61,390 nt of DNA, from IMG/VR virus record IMGVR_UViG_3300020213_000035, positions 1 to 61,390 of that record; one strand, 5' to 3'. The stretch comes from a virus. The stretch's first letter is position 1; each line of letters opens with the position of its first letter. Shown here piece after piece: positions 1-7,626 of the stretch. The translations under genes and the position numbers were made by a program. The notes below the pieces were generated by a model. That model did no database searches. It had not been told where the DNA came from and saw only the letters and a list, made by a program, of their open reading frames with translations.

Positions 1-10
1 GTTTTAGCCC

Positions 11-403
11 ATGAGCAAGATCGATTACTGCACAGCCTGTGAGACCCTGATTGTGTGGCCGAGAGTTGCTCTAGCTCGCGGGTCTGGTGAATGGGTTAGG
101 GGCTGGTTTCTCTGTCCACCTTGTGGCTGGGCAGAGGGCATGATCGATGTCCTCATGGGTCAGCGTGTCATAAAAATCGAGATTAACCCGAGAGAGCTAG
201 AAGGCTACAAGCTTCCTAACCCGTGGGATATTTGGCTCCAATTCTGGGATGAGATCCGGGACGGAGAAGAGTACGAAGCTAAAGTCGAAGAGTATGCCGG
301 ATGGGCGAAAACTCAAACTGAGAATGTCGCATTGTCTCTCTCCAAAGAGGTTGCTGATATCCCAAATGTCGGTAAGAAGAAAGTATGGTCCTGGAATGGA
401 TGA
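11..403 (+). CDS. small zinc-ribbon protein, unknown function
   Basis: A 130-residue protein. A CxxC pair near the N-terminus (CTAC) and a second one after the basic stretch (CPPC) suggest one structural zinc site. The rest is rich in acidic and aromatic residues with no family I recognise. It is the first complete gene of a plus-strand series. A TAG at 5-7 may end the previous gene, so the operon probably begins upstream of the window. Its stop overlaps the next start by 8 bases, which implies co-translation. Confidence 0.7.
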   Translation: MSKIDYCTACETLIVWPRVALARGSGEWVRGWFLCPPCGWAEGMIDVLMGQRVIKIEINPRELEGYKLPNPWDIWLQFWDEIRDGEEYEAKVEEYAGWAKTQTENVALSLSKEVADIPNVGKKKVWSWNG

Positions 404-662
404 GAACTACGAACCTAGCCAACTGGAAATAGAACGCGAAGCTAGCCAACTGGAAATAGACCGCGAAGCAGGCTTGTACGGACCCAGAGAAGCTGCGATG
501 GCCCGTCGAGTCAATGCTCTAATTGCTGCCAATCTAGAAATGCAGAAAGCTCTGGATTCCACGAGAGAAGAGAACAGGCGTTTGGAGCGGGCTCTGGCTA
601 ATGCAACCGAAGACAAAGCTAGAGAGAACCTCCTTAAGGCTGTGAAGGAGCTAGGTGGATGA
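396..662 (+). CDS. coiled-coil protein with a 9-residue tandem duplication
   Basis: About 88 residues, highly charged and predicted helical, Glu/Arg/Leu rich throughout, so probably a coiled coil. I chose ATG 396 rather than an upstream in-frame ATG at 249, because 249-395 is already coding in the frame of the preceding gene. The N-terminal part contains two nearly identical copies of SQLEIxREA, encoded by a 27-bp direct repeat. The stop overlaps the next start (ATGA at 659-662). Function unknown. Confidence 0.65.
   Translation: MDENYEPSQLEIEREASQLEIDREAGLYGPREAAMARRVNALIAANLEMQKALDSTREENRRLERALANATEDKARENLLKAVKELGG
415..468 (+). repeat. 27-bp in-frame tandem duplication
   Basis: Two adjacent 27-bp units (415-441 and 442-468) differ at one base (a/c), giving an Asp-for-Glu change. 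It lies inside the coiled-coil gene and keeps the reading frame. Confidence 0.9.
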
Positions 663-1093
663 CGAACGAGTTCACGGACGTTGAACGCGTCGATTTCGTA
701 AGGCATTACATGGCCGATCAGCTTATTGCCCCAACCGTCCATATCAAGTTCGTGGAACCTAACAGTCAGTGGAATAAGTTTATTGATATGCTTCGGGCCG
801 ACAATCTACTTGAGAAGCTAGATCCGGGTTTAATTTCCCGACAAGGCGTCATGTGGCCCATCCCCAGAGAAGAGGGCGGATTGAACATTTTCATCTGTCC
901 TCAGATCTTTGCCGGATACCCTAAGGCCGAAGATTTCGATAACTTCCTCAAGATGTGGGAAGTTAAGCTCAAGATTGCGGTAATGGCCTTTGAACGGTGC
1001 GACCAAAATTACACTGACCTTCAGAACCTCGTGATTGAGACCCTGAAGGATCAGGGTCTTGCCGATATGTTTATTGACTTCCCGAACTACTAA
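659..1093 (+). CDS. hypothetical phage protein
   Basis: 144 residues starting with ATG in the ATGA overlap with the preceding stop. It is a mixed alpha/beta, mildly acidic protein with many aromatics and a single Cys pair far apart. No family recognised. A double stop (TAA TAA) ends it, followed by a 58-bp gap that holds a short inverted repeat (CAGAA/TTCTG) and a strong AGGAGG-type site for the next gene. Confidence 0.65.
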   Translation: MTNEFTDVERVDFVRHYMADQLIAPTVHIKFVEPNSQWNKFIDMLRADNLLEKLDPGLISRQGVMWPIPREEGGLNIFICPQIFAGYPKAEDFDNFLKMWEVKLKIAVMAFERCDQNYTDLQNLVIETLKDQGLADMFIDFPNY

Positions 1094-1151
1094 TAAAACC
1101 TAAAAGCTTTGAAATTACCAGAATAATTTTTCTGAAATAGGAGGTACATAA

Positions 1152-1439
1152 ATGGCAATTATTGAGCCGGGCGATAACCATGAAGACAACGACAACATGA
1201 AACGCATCTTTGCTCAGATGACTGACGATCTGAACCTCGATACGTCTGACATTGAGAAGCTTGGTGCAGTCACAGTCTCCAGTTTGAGTGACTTTGAGCT
1301 TTCGCAGAAGTTCAATGAGGCAAAGCGGGAGCTTTACAAACGTGGTGAGCTTATGAATCCGAAGACGGACACCGGTAAGGATCTCCATGCTGTTTATCAT
1401 GGTTGCCTTTTGGAGATGAAGCATCGGGGGTTGATGTGA
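1152..1439 (+). CDS. small acidic hypothetical protein
   Basis: 95 residues. The start is well fixed by AGGAGG at about 1139-1144, 7 bases before the ATG. The N-terminal half is Asp/Glu/Asn rich and the C-terminal half is basic and helical. No known domain. The stop overlaps a GTG start for the next gene (GTGA at 1436-1439). Confidence 0.7.
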   Translation: MAIIEPGDNHEDNDNMKRIFAQMTDDLNLDTSDIEKLGAVTVSSLSDFELSQKFNEAKRELYKRGELMNPKTDTGKDLHAVYHGCLLEMKHRGLM

Positions 1440-1654
1440 CCGTGGCGGTGAAACTCACCAGTCTTCCGCGTAAAGATGACGCCGAGGCGCGCTACCACGT
1501 GCGTACCATCGTGACCGATGACAACGGCGTACCCACCGTCTTCAAGGACACAGTGGACAGCTACCACCAGGCACGCCTCCAAGAAGCCTACATACTCGTG
1601 CAGTACGCCAAAATCGGCCACCGCATCGTGCGAGCCGAGAAGGGAGCATCATGA
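1436..1654 (+). CDS. small hypothetical protein, GTG start
   Basis: About 72 residues. The frame stays open upstream to an ATG at 1403, but GTG 1436 forms a GTGA overlap with the preceding stop and avoids coding overlap, so I prefer it. The product looks like a compact beta-rich basic protein. Its stop overlaps the next ATG (ATGA 1651-1654). Function unknown. Confidence 0.6.
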   Translation: MTVAVKLTSLPRKDDAEARYHVRTIVTDDNGVPTVFKDTVDSYHQARLQEAYILVQYAKIGHRIVRAEKGAS

Positions 1655-1971
1655 GCGACTTCAATCCGACCGAGGTGATGATGGCGAAGGTTCGCGAGGA
1701 GTGGGAACGGCCGTTGCGTGAGCGCGCTGAGTCAGCGGAAGCTGAACGCGACCGTCTCCGAGACGCACTCGAAATTCGTGCTCACGGCATGCGGATGTGG
1801 GCCGAACGCCTCACCGTCGTAGATGAGCCGCCGAGCGTCCACGAGATTATTCGTCTGGCGCTCCTCATTCGAGACCCCGCTCGCGCGGCCCTGGCTGCTA
1901 CCAGTCCCTCCGACGACGACACCCAGGCATGGATGGAACGTCCTTCCGCTGGCCCGAGGGGAACGAGATGA
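1651..1971 (+). CDS. helical hypothetical protein
   Basis: 106 residues. The first half is a charged helix with several heptads (probable coiled coil) and the C-terminus is disordered and Pro/Ser/Arg rich. GC here looks higher than in the flanking genes. It overlaps both the preceding and the following reading frames by ATGA junctions. No family recognised. Confidence 0.6.
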   Translation: MSDFNPTEVMMAKVREEWERPLRERAESAEAERDRLRDALEIRAHGMRMWAERLTVVDEPPSVHEIIRLALLIRDPARAALAATSPSDDDTQAWMERPSAGPRGTR

Positions 1972-2011
1972 CAACCAAGGAGCCGAACCGATGAGGGACC
2001 CTACCCGCTAA
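1968..2011 (+). other. two chained mini-ORFs (8 and 6 codons)
   Basis: ATG 1968 opens an 8-codon ORF ending at 1994, and ATG 1991 opens a 6-codon ORF ending at 2011. Both begin in ATGA overlaps, and the second ends inside the AAGGAG site of the gene starting at 2020. They may be decay products of a gene or a re-initiation relay coupling translation across the junction. Peptide products are unlikely to matter. Confidence 0.35.
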
Positions 2012-2019
2012 GGAGAACG

Positions 2020-2724
2020 ATGCCTAAGATTAAGATTCCCAAGGCTCTGAAGCCCACGCAACGTAACTTCATTGCACGACGTTGCGTTGATCCCGTCAAG
2101 CAGCTTTTCGGTGCCAAGGGCATCAAGCAGATCCGATCCATCGGAATTGAGATTAACGGTGGCAATAGGATTAGCCTGATGGGTGACCCTATCCGAGCTA
2201 AGGAATTTAACGGCTACGCTGTTGTAGAAGAACGATATGAAACTGCCTTACTCTGTAAAAGAGTAGGTATCCACAAAGGTCCAGTCTACAAACAGGACTA
2301 CAAATCAACCTGGAGTTGCGGACCATCCGTAGAAGTCTCTAGACGAGATACAGTTCAACCCCGTAGTGTGGGTTTGACCCAAGTTGGATGGCAAGTTGAG
2401 TTTCACTACCATTCCTCAAAGCATGGTTCCCTAACTCCTAATCAGACAATTATTGTTGCCATGGTGGAACTAGGTGTCCATGAGGCATTTGAAGAGTTGG
2501 CTGCCCGAGAACATGGACGCCGTGTGTTGACCATGGAAGAAGCCTCCAACATAGATCGTTATGATTGGGCATGTGAGGGTTGGGCAGGTCTTCCTCGGGA
2601 AGAGCGTCCTCGTATGTGCTTTCAACACCCTCTTTGGCCTCATGATGGAGACAACTATTTTGAGGTCTTTATGAGGTTCGTTGACCAAGAGAATTCTTTA
2701 CAACTTGGAAGTATCTGTTTCTGA
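2020..2724 (+). CDS. hypothetical phage protein, 234 aa
   Basis: ATG 2020 has a good AAGGAG site about 6 bases upstream. The protein has a basic Lys/Pro-rich N-terminus, then a mixed alpha/beta body with scattered Cys and His, and a Trp-rich acidic C-terminal third. I do not recognise a family. The stop overlaps an ATG (ATGA-type junction at 2722-2726) that opens the small basic gene below. Confidence 0.65.
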   Translation: MPKIKIPKALKPTQRNFIARRCVDPVKQLFGAKGIKQIRSIGIEINGGNRISLMGDPIRAKEFNGYAVVEERYETALLCKRVGIHKGPVYKQDYKSTWSCGPSVEVSRRDTVQPRSVGLTQVGWQVEFHYHSSKHGSLTPNQTIIVAMVELGVHEAFEELAAREHGRRVLTMEEASNIDRYDWACEGWAGLPREERPRMCFQHPLWPHDGDNYFEVFMRFVDQENSLQLGSICF

Positions 2725-2864
2725 TGACTAAACCGAAGCCTAAGAAAAAGGCAGTGAAAGATGCCGATATCAAGAAGCCCGTTAGATATCGCAAGACCAA
2801 AGCCCAGCAAGCAAAAGATCGCCAGTCGGCCCGCGACGGAGCAGGGTGGGCTTCCTTTGAGTGA
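2724..2864 (+). CDS. 46-aa very basic peptide
   Basis: ATG 2724 sits in a TGATG junction with the preceding stop. The product is extremely Lys/Arg rich (starts MTKPKPKKKA), lacks hydrophobic segments and looks intrinsically disordered, as expected of a nucleic-acid-binding or anti-charge peptide. This frame matches the neighbouring codon use better than the alternative frame starting at 2761. It overlaps the start region of the next gene. Confidence 0.5.
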   Translation: MTKPKPKKKAVKDADIKKPVRYRKTKAQQAKDRQSARDGAGWASFE

Positions 2865-3375
2865 GCACCAGCTTGATGTCGCTATTGCCAAGGAGCGTAA
2901 GCGTCGTCAGAAGATGAAGAGTCGTGGCTTCCCTCTCCACTATTGGAAGGAGCGCGGCGACAAGGCTCCTCCTATCAGGGAACATTGGTGTGATTGGTGC
3001 GTAGGGTTCTACGGTGTCCCACATGACAATATGCATTTCAAGAAGAAGGGTTGGTGCCAGAGCATCAGCTTCAATGGTAAGCGTCAGTGTGCATGCATTG
3101 ACTGTGTTGTAGCTGAGAAGCTTTACCCTGCACTACCGAAGCCTAAGATCAAACCGAGCACCAGAATGAAACTTTATGTCGATGACCTTGAAGTTTTGGA
3201 TGATGCAATCCATTGGATCTTGGTGAGTAACGCAAATATAGATCCAGACTATACAGAATCAGGTCCAGACCTCACAGAAGTCAATCGTAAACGTGACGTG
3301 TTGGAGCGTCTCACTGTTCGCCTTAACAGGGCTCGTGGTCTTTTAGAAATAGAGGAGGCAAAAGATGGGATATAA
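2857..3375 (+). CDS. Cys-rich zinc-finger-like protein
   Basis: The open frame extends up to an ATG at 2761, but 2761-2856 is better explained by the small basic gene in another frame. TTG 2857, inside the upstream stop region, is my preferred start although its ribosome site is weak. The protein has a Cys/His cluster (CDWC, then GWCQ and CACIDC) typical of a zinc-binding fold, followed by a helical C-terminus. Function unknown. The true start could be 2761 if the small ORF is not translated. Confidence 0.55.
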   Translation: MSEHQLDVAIAKERKRRQKMKSRGFPLHYWKERGDKAPPIREHWCDWCVGFYGVPHDNMHFKKKGWCQSISFNGKRQCACIDCVVAEKLYPALPKPKIKPSTRMKLYVDDLEVLDDAIHWILVSNANIDPDYTESGPDLTEVNRKRDVLERLTVRLNRARGLLEIEEAKDGI

Positions 3376-3724
3376 CACAGCCATTCTGATTCTCAATGAT
3401 GGTTTGGACCAGCTTAAGAAGCATCCCGAAGATTTTGTTGAAGGTATCAATCAACACATGCATCGTGGCGGAGAATTTGGTGTAGGCTGCCATGCCAACG
3501 TCGTCGATGTGATGCGTACCGAACATGCGGACGTGTTCCGTTTGTACGGTTCGCACGGCAACCTGATGTTGGAGCTTTCCCCTTGGAGTCGTAGGCTCGA
3601 AGAGCTTTACACTGACAAGAAGAATGCTTTCCGTCGTGATGTCGTAATCGACTATGTTAAGCGAGCTAAAGAACAGATCAAAACCCTTGAGAAGAAAATG
3701 AAGGAGTGGGATGAGCAAGTTTAA
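3365..3724 (+). CDS. hypothetical helical protein
   Basis: 119 residues, ATG preceded by GAGGAGG about 6 bases upstream, overlapping the previous stop by 11 bases. The N-terminal half holds His-rich motifs (NQHMHRGG, GCHANVVDV) that could bind metal. The C-terminal half is a Lys-rich helix. No family recognised. Confidence 0.65.
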   Translation: MGYNTAILILNDGLDQLKKHPEDFVEGINQHMHRGGEFGVGCHANVVDVMRTEHADVFRLYGSHGNLMLELSPWSRRLEELYTDKKNAFRRDVVIDYVKRAKEQIKTLEKKMKEWDEQV

Positions 3725-4034
3725 CGTTGAGTTCCAGCGCGTTTCCCGTATCGTCTTGGAGGTTGAAGCCCCCACTAACGTCGATGCACAGGTAACAGCC
3801 TTCGGATACATCAAGGCAGTGGATGCCGGTGTTCTGAGTGCTTCAGCACTTGAGCTTTCAGAAACAGTGAAGGTAAACGCTAATTCTGAAGGTGAATACA
3901 GTTTTGTGAACTTCAGTGAAATCCATTCGGCCGTAGCTCTGACAGATGAGGAGCTTGACGCTCAGGAAGCCGCCGAGTTCCCTTTTCCGCCTCTCGACCC
4001 GACGATTCCAGGAGATCCCCTTGCTGGTAACTGA
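3711..4034 (+). CDS. hypothetical acidic protein
   Basis: 107 residues starting 14 bases before the upstream stop. The N-terminal region looks like a beta-strand repeat (small beta-alpha-beta fold) and the C-terminus is acidic and Pro rich. No family recognised. Confidence 0.6.
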   Translation: MSKFNVEFQRVSRIVLEVEAPTNVDAQVTAFGYIKAVDAGVLSASALELSETVKVNANSEGEYSFVNFSEIHSAVALTDEELDAQEAAEFPFPPLDPTIPGDPLAGN

Positions 4035-4371
4035 ACCAATCAACACTCAACGATGGGAGTTCGTACACCAGATCCCCGATGGACATAAGATCTTTCGGGA
4101 GAAGTCAACGCTTCGATATGCTGTAGCTGACAATTCAGGAAGGATGCCGGAAGATACGAATGATGGCGTCCTTTTCGTGGACGACACGAAGCGTGTCAGT
4201 GCCATTAACAGCACGATGCAGGTTCCCGTACTGAACGCGGATGACGAACCCTATAGTGTCCTCATGACCATTGAGGGCGGTCTTTGGATCTCCGCAACTA
4301 TGGGCATGGAAATCCAGTCCAGTCTCTTCCGGTACAAGGTGAGAGTCAGTGCCAATCAATCAGGGTTTTAA
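4021..4371 (+). CDS. hypothetical beta-rich protein, TTG start
   Basis: 116 residues. TTG 4021 has AGGAG at 4010-4014 with 6-base spacing, and it overlaps the previous stop by 14 bases. A longer frame up to ATG 3946 would run through the previous gene. The sequence alternates hydrophobic and polar residues, as in a beta-sandwich. Function unknown. Confidence 0.6.
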   Translation: MLVTEPINTQRWEFVHQIPDGHKIFREKSTLRYAVADNSGRMPEDTNDGVLFVDDTKRVSAINSTMQVPVLNADDEPYSVLMTIEGGLWISATMGMEIQSSLFRYKVRVSANQSGF

Positions 4372-4379
4372 ACTTGGAG

Positions 4380-4466
4380 ATGGAATCACCCACCGATGGC
4401 ACTCATTCCATGCTCTCGACCGAGATCCAAGCTAGCTTCCACGACGAATACAAATCTTACGCTTAA
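4380..4466 (+). CDS. possible 28-aa peptide
   Basis: A short ORF lies between the TTG-start gene and the RuvB-like gene. ATG 4380 has only a very close GGAG, and TTG 4374 is an alternative. The gap of 110 bp otherwise holds just the ribosome site of the RuvB-like gene (GAGAGG at about 4470-4475). Weakly supported. Confidence 0.3.
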   Translation: MESPTDGTHSMLSTEIQASFHDEYKSYA

Positions 4467-4481
4467 CGAAAGAGAGGTGTA

Positions 4482-5387
4482 ATGGATCAGGTTCGAGTTG
4501 ACACATGGAAAGACTTTGTTGGTCAGACCATGCTGAAGGATCGACTGAGTATCCATATTGCCTCTGCTGTGGCGCAGGGTCATATGCTCGACCATATTCT
4601 ACTTACCGGCCCGCCTGGGTTTGGTAAAACTTCGCTCGCCACAATCATTGCGAAGGAACTTGGATACGAATTCATCAGCCTGACCATGCCGGTGGATGAA
4701 CGAACGATGATTAGCATGATCCAGGAAGTAGACAACGAGTGGGAACCCACCGTCCTGCTTCTGGATGAGATCCACCGGGGATCCAAGAAGGAACAAGAGA
4801 GCCTCCTTCCCCTACTGGAGTCTGGATACATCCAAGATCGGCGGGGACGAAAGCACTCCACTAATCTAATCACAGTCATTGGTGCTACGACCGAGCCCGA
4901 CAAGGTGATCGCACCGCTGTTCGATCGTTTCCCGACAAAGCCCGTGTTCGAGGAGTACACGAACGAAGAGATGGGACTGATCGTTGCGGGCATGGCAATC
5001 AAGATTAAGCTAGAGTTCTCGATCGAGGTGTCCCAGAAGCTTGGCAAGGCAACGGGAGGAATCCCCAGGAACGCACGTCAGTTTGTTCTTGCAGCCAGAG
5101 ATCTTCAGCACAGTCTGAACCGAATCCCAATCGCAGAAGAAGTGATGATCCTTTGCCGGGTAGACGAGATCGGGCTCTCGGCCATGCACTACAAGTATCT
5201 GCGAGCACTCGTAAAGCTTGGCAGCACCGCAGGACTGAAGCCCATTCAGAGTGTTCTCCAGATCCCCGACCCGACCGTCAGGGACCTAGAGAGGCTCCTG
5301 TTTAAGTTCGATCTGATCGAGTACACTGAAAGCGGTCGATCGATCACCCAAGCTGGGCTAAACAAGCTCAAAGCCGAACGTAAATAA
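4482..5387 (+). CDS. RuvB-like AAA+ Holliday-junction helicase motor
   Basis: 301 residues, close to bacterial RuvB in length and motif order. Walker A GPPGFGKT is at residues 43-50, Walker B LLLDE near 92-96, sensor 1 GATTEP at 134-139, a candidate arginine finger in LFDRF near 149, and sensor 2 GIPRNAR at 193-199. The last ~80 residues look like the winged-helix tail. RuvB drives branch migration with RuvA and acts with RuvC. No RuvA or RuvC was seen in this window, so it may use host partners or work as a loader or terminase-like resolvase aid. It sits in an otherwise small-protein operon. Confidence 0.88.
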   Translation: MDQVRVDTWKDFVGQTMLKDRLSIHIASAVAQGHMLDHILLTGPPGFGKTSLATIIAKELGYEFISLTMPVDERTMISMIQEVDNEWEPTVLLLDEIHRGSKKEQESLLPLLESGYIQDRRGRKHSTNLITVIGATTEPDKVIAPLFDRFPTKPVFEEYTNEEMGLIVAGMAIKIKLEFSIEVSQKLGKATGGIPRNARQFVLAARDLQHSLNRIPIAEEVMILCRVDEIGLSAMHYKYLRALVKLGSTAGLKPIQSVLQIPDPTVRDLERLLFKFDLIEYTESGRSITQAGLNKLKAERK

Positions 5388-5395
5388 GGATAAGA

Positions 5396-5902
5396 ATGCC
5401 TACCGTTGACTACCTACTCAACCTACCTTTAGACGAATTCCATAAGATCGTAGATCGTGAGGTACGCGGTCAATTGGACACCGAAACAGCCTCACTCCTA
5501 CGTAAACCCGAACTGAGTCCAAGACTCTACAGCACCTTGAGTCACATGAAGTCCAACGTAGAGAGCCAGATCGCCGCAAAGAAATCAGATTTAACCAAGA
5601 ACCACGGTGAAATGAGTGACTCTGCGTTCACCAAGGAACGCTCTGAGTTCCATAAGTGGAAGGCTGGCGCTCTTAGGTTCCGCAACGGAGTAGATGAGAG
5701 GCTGCGACAGGCCAAGGATGCGAGGAGCAGTCTGTTTGGTTCAGTCTATCCGGACATGATAAGGGAAGAACGTAACTCCGTTATCGCAGAGAATGTACGA
5801 CTGAAGGATGCCATACGAAGACATCAGGAGATCGTAACGAATGAGTATGACCCAACCGAAGCGGACGAAGAACTCTGGTCCGTCGTCGGATCCAACAGTT
5901 AA
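5396..5902 (+). CDS. coiled-coil hypothetical protein
   Basis: 168 residues beginning 8 bases after the RuvB-like stop, with AAGGA just upstream. The sequence is charged and helical over most of its length with coiled-coil heptads, plus an acidic C-terminus. No family recognised. The close spacing suggests co-expression with the RuvB-like motor. The last 56 bases overlap the next small gene. Confidence 0.65.
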   Translation: MPTVDYLLNLPLDEFHKIVDREVRGQLDTETASLLRKPELSPRLYSTLSHMKSNVESQIAAKKSDLTKNHGEMSDSAFTKERSEFHKWKAGALRFRNGVDERLRQAKDARSSLFGSVYPDMIREERNSVIAENVRLKDAIRRHQEIVTNEYDPTEADEELWSVVGSNS

Positions 5903-6017
5903 AGAAATTGAAGTTCTTCTTGCTAGGGCGCGCACTCGTCCTCCGGTGCGTGAACGGATTGTTCATCGTCTAGTAGTAGTTCTCTCTTTCATCGAGATGG
6001 CTGCACGGAGGAGATGA
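5847..6017 (+). CDS. 56-aa basic hypothetical protein
   Basis: ATG 5847 starts inside the end of the coiled-coil gene and the frame ends at TGA 6015-6017, in an ATGA overlap with the next gene. The product is Arg rich, with a short hydrophobic stretch (VVVLSFIEM) near the C-terminus. It fills a gap that would otherwise be non-coding and is linked to both neighbours by overlap. Function unknown. Confidence 0.5.
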   Translation: MTQPKRTKNSGPSSDPTVKEIEVLLARARTRPPVRERIVHRLVVVLSFIEMAARRR

Positions 6018-6481
6018 TGATTCCAGAAGTTGAAGCCTGGGAGAAAGCAAAAAGAGAAAGCAAAGGGGGGCTAGTTGCGGGCATAGAAATAATTACTCTT
6101 CTTGTCCTCACAGGAAACGATCTCGTAAGCGCACTTGAAAAGGCTAGCGGAGTCACGCCAACCATCATGGACGACCTTGAAAGCCCTTACGATGTTTACT
6201 TGACCGATCGGGGCCAGAAAATAATCGCCTGCATCAAGGAAGTACGGCAGGTCACTTCCCTGGGTTTGAAGGAAGCAAAAACTCTTGTTGAACGGACAGG
6301 TGGTCTTGACCCTGCGCCACAGCTACTGAACCGGGCCATCTCAGAGAAGTCTGCTTTGGAAATTGTAGAACGGTTTGCTGCCATTGGAGCCAACGTTGAG
6401 ATCAGCAAGTCCCACCTGTCGGCTGCTGCCATCCAAGAGGCCAAGGATGGGCTCGTTGAGATTGCCAAAAATCTTGCTTGA
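6014..6481 (+). CDS. protein with a ribosomal bL12 C-terminal domain
   Basis: 155 residues (ATG 6014 or 6017, with GGAGG just upstream). Residues about 60-132 match the bL12 (L7/L12) C-terminal domain: the pattern IKEVRQVTSLGLKEAKTLVE, then an alpha-beta unit ending in AxIGANVEI, corresponding to the family's GLGLKEAKDLVE and GAxVE motifs. In ribosomes this domain recruits translation GTPases and is carried by an N-terminal dimerisation domain and flexible hinge. Here the N-terminal ~55 residues do not look like the bL12 dimerisation domain, so the protein probably does not replace bL12 outright. bL12-like proteins are known in phages. Role in this phage is inferred only. Confidence 0.82.
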   Translation: MMIPEVEAWEKAKRESKGGLVAGIEIITLLVLTGNDLVSALEKASGVTPTIMDDLESPYDVYLTDRGQKIIACIKEVRQVTSLGLKEAKTLVERTGGLDPAPQLLNRAISEKSALEIVERFAAIGANVEISKSHLSAAAIQEAKDGLVEIAKNLA

Positions 6482-6507
6482 CTGTCCCGCCATCCCGATA
6501 GTATGTT
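6478..6507 (+). promoter_or_regulatory. candidate sigma70-type promoter for the ParB-like gene
   Basis: TTGACT (6478-6483), an 18-base spacer and TATGTT (6502-6507) lie in the 56-bp gap before the ParB-like gene. The -35 matches consensus at five of six positions and the -10 at four. The predicted start would be near 6514, about 24 bases before the ATG. Confidence 0.4.
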
Positions 6508-6537
6508 ACTCACCATTCACCGAACGAAAGTTGACCA

Positions 6538-7536
6538 ATGAAAAGCGCCACCATCGAACGACTTCTTGGAGACCATCCTGAGATCGACTGGGAGTACGGC
6601 TCCGTCGCACTCTCCCAGATCAACCGGGCTAAGAGCCTGGCCAATCAGGCACGAGTCTCTGCTCCCCTGAGCCACGACAAGGTCATGCAGTACAAGGAAT
6701 GCCTAATCAATGGGGATGAATTTCCCGCCATCGTAGTGTTCCTCGACAAAACCGGCCCTGACTCCTTCGTTACCATGGACGGTAACCACCGTTGGGCTGC
6801 ATCAGAAAAGGCAGGACGCAAGCAGATCGACGCATACATCTGCATCGTCCCCACTCCTGAACTACGTAACGCTCTTACCTACGAGTTCAACAACGTGATG
6901 ACGGGCTTCTCGCCCACCGAAGAAGACCGGGATCACCACGCGGTGAATCTCCTTTCGCAGAACTGGACGGTCTCTCAGGTCGCACAGTTCCTGCGTCTCC
7001 CGGAGAAGCGGGTCAGTGAGGCTCTTCAGGATTACCGCGGTCATGAGCGTGCCCGTAAGCATGGGGTACTCCCCTCGTGGTCCCGGATCGAACAGCGCAC
7101 TGGTCGGGTCATGCTCCACCGTCGTCTTACCCTGGATTCGGTATTCGCTCAGGCTGTGCAGCTTGCATCGAAGTTTAACTTCACGGTCGCACAGATGAAG
7201 GATCTGATCAACGACACCATCACCTTTTCCTCCGAGGCGGAGCAGTTGGGCTTCCTGAAGAAGCATCTGAGTCAGTCCGAGAAGGCTCACCGTAAGGCTC
7301 TGGAAGAGAAGCGTGCCCAGAAAGTAGCGAAGCTTGCCGCTCAGGGTAAGGGCAAGAAGACCCACCCTGGAGCAAGCCCCCGCACTTTGTTCTCTGCTCA
7401 CATCGGCTACATCCTGAAAGCGAAGATCAAGGATGCGCTAAACGGGTTGGACGCTGAAGAGCGCGAAGAGCTTCTCGCTAAGGTGAAGCAGGCCAAGCAG
7501 ACTTTGACCGAAGCTGAACTGGCATTGGCTGACTAG
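6538..7536 (+). CDS. ParB/sulfiredoxin-fold domain protein
   Basis: 332 residues. The N-terminal domain (about 20-110) contains the ParB/Srx signature DGNHRWAASEKAG at 81-93, equivalent to the GxHRxxA box that binds CTP or nucleotides in this fold. A helix-turn-helix-like stretch (TVSQVAQFLRLPEKRVSEAL, about 140-160) follows, as in ParB DNA-binding domains, and then a long charged helical tail with Lys-rich low complexity. Phage ParB-like proteins act in partition, as nucleases or as transcription regulators. No ParA is visible, so regulation or DNA binding seems likelier than partition. It has its own candidate promoter and a strong terminator directly downstream. Confidence 0.8.
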   Translation: MKSATIERLLGDHPEIDWEYGSVALSQINRAKSLANQARVSAPLSHDKVMQYKECLINGDEFPAIVVFLDKTGPDSFVTMDGNHRWAASEKAGRKQIDAYICIVPTPELRNALTYEFNNVMTGFSPTEEDRDHHAVNLLSQNWTVSQVAQFLRLPEKRVSEALQDYRGHERARKHGVLPSWSRIEQRTGRVMLHRRLTLDSVFAQAVQLASKFNFTVAQMKDLINDTITFSSEAEQLGFLKKHLSQSEKAHRKALEEKRAQKVAKLAAQGKGKKTHPGASPRTLFSAHIGYILKAKIKDALNGLDAEEREELLAKVKQAKQTLTEAELALAD

Positions 7537-7557
7537 TTTTCCCTGGACATGGGAAAT

Positions 7558-7604
7558 GAGGGAGGGAAGTCGCTGTGGTGGGGCTTCCCTCCCTCTCTTT
7601 TTTT
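7558..7604 (+). terminator. strong rho-independent terminator
   Basis: A perfect 12-bp stem (7558-7569 with 7584-7595, GAGGGAGGGAAG pairing with CTTCCCTCCCTC) with a 14-base loop is followed by TCTTTTTTT. It ends the ParB-like transcript. Confidence 0.92.
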
Positions 7605-7626
7605 GATCTAGAAAGTAGGTTTACGG

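Noticed and set aside
2761-2860. Coding start of the zinc-finger-like gene at ATG 2761
   Set aside because: The region is better explained by the small basic gene in another frame (2724-2864) that starts in an overlap with the previous stop. Kept as an alternative only.
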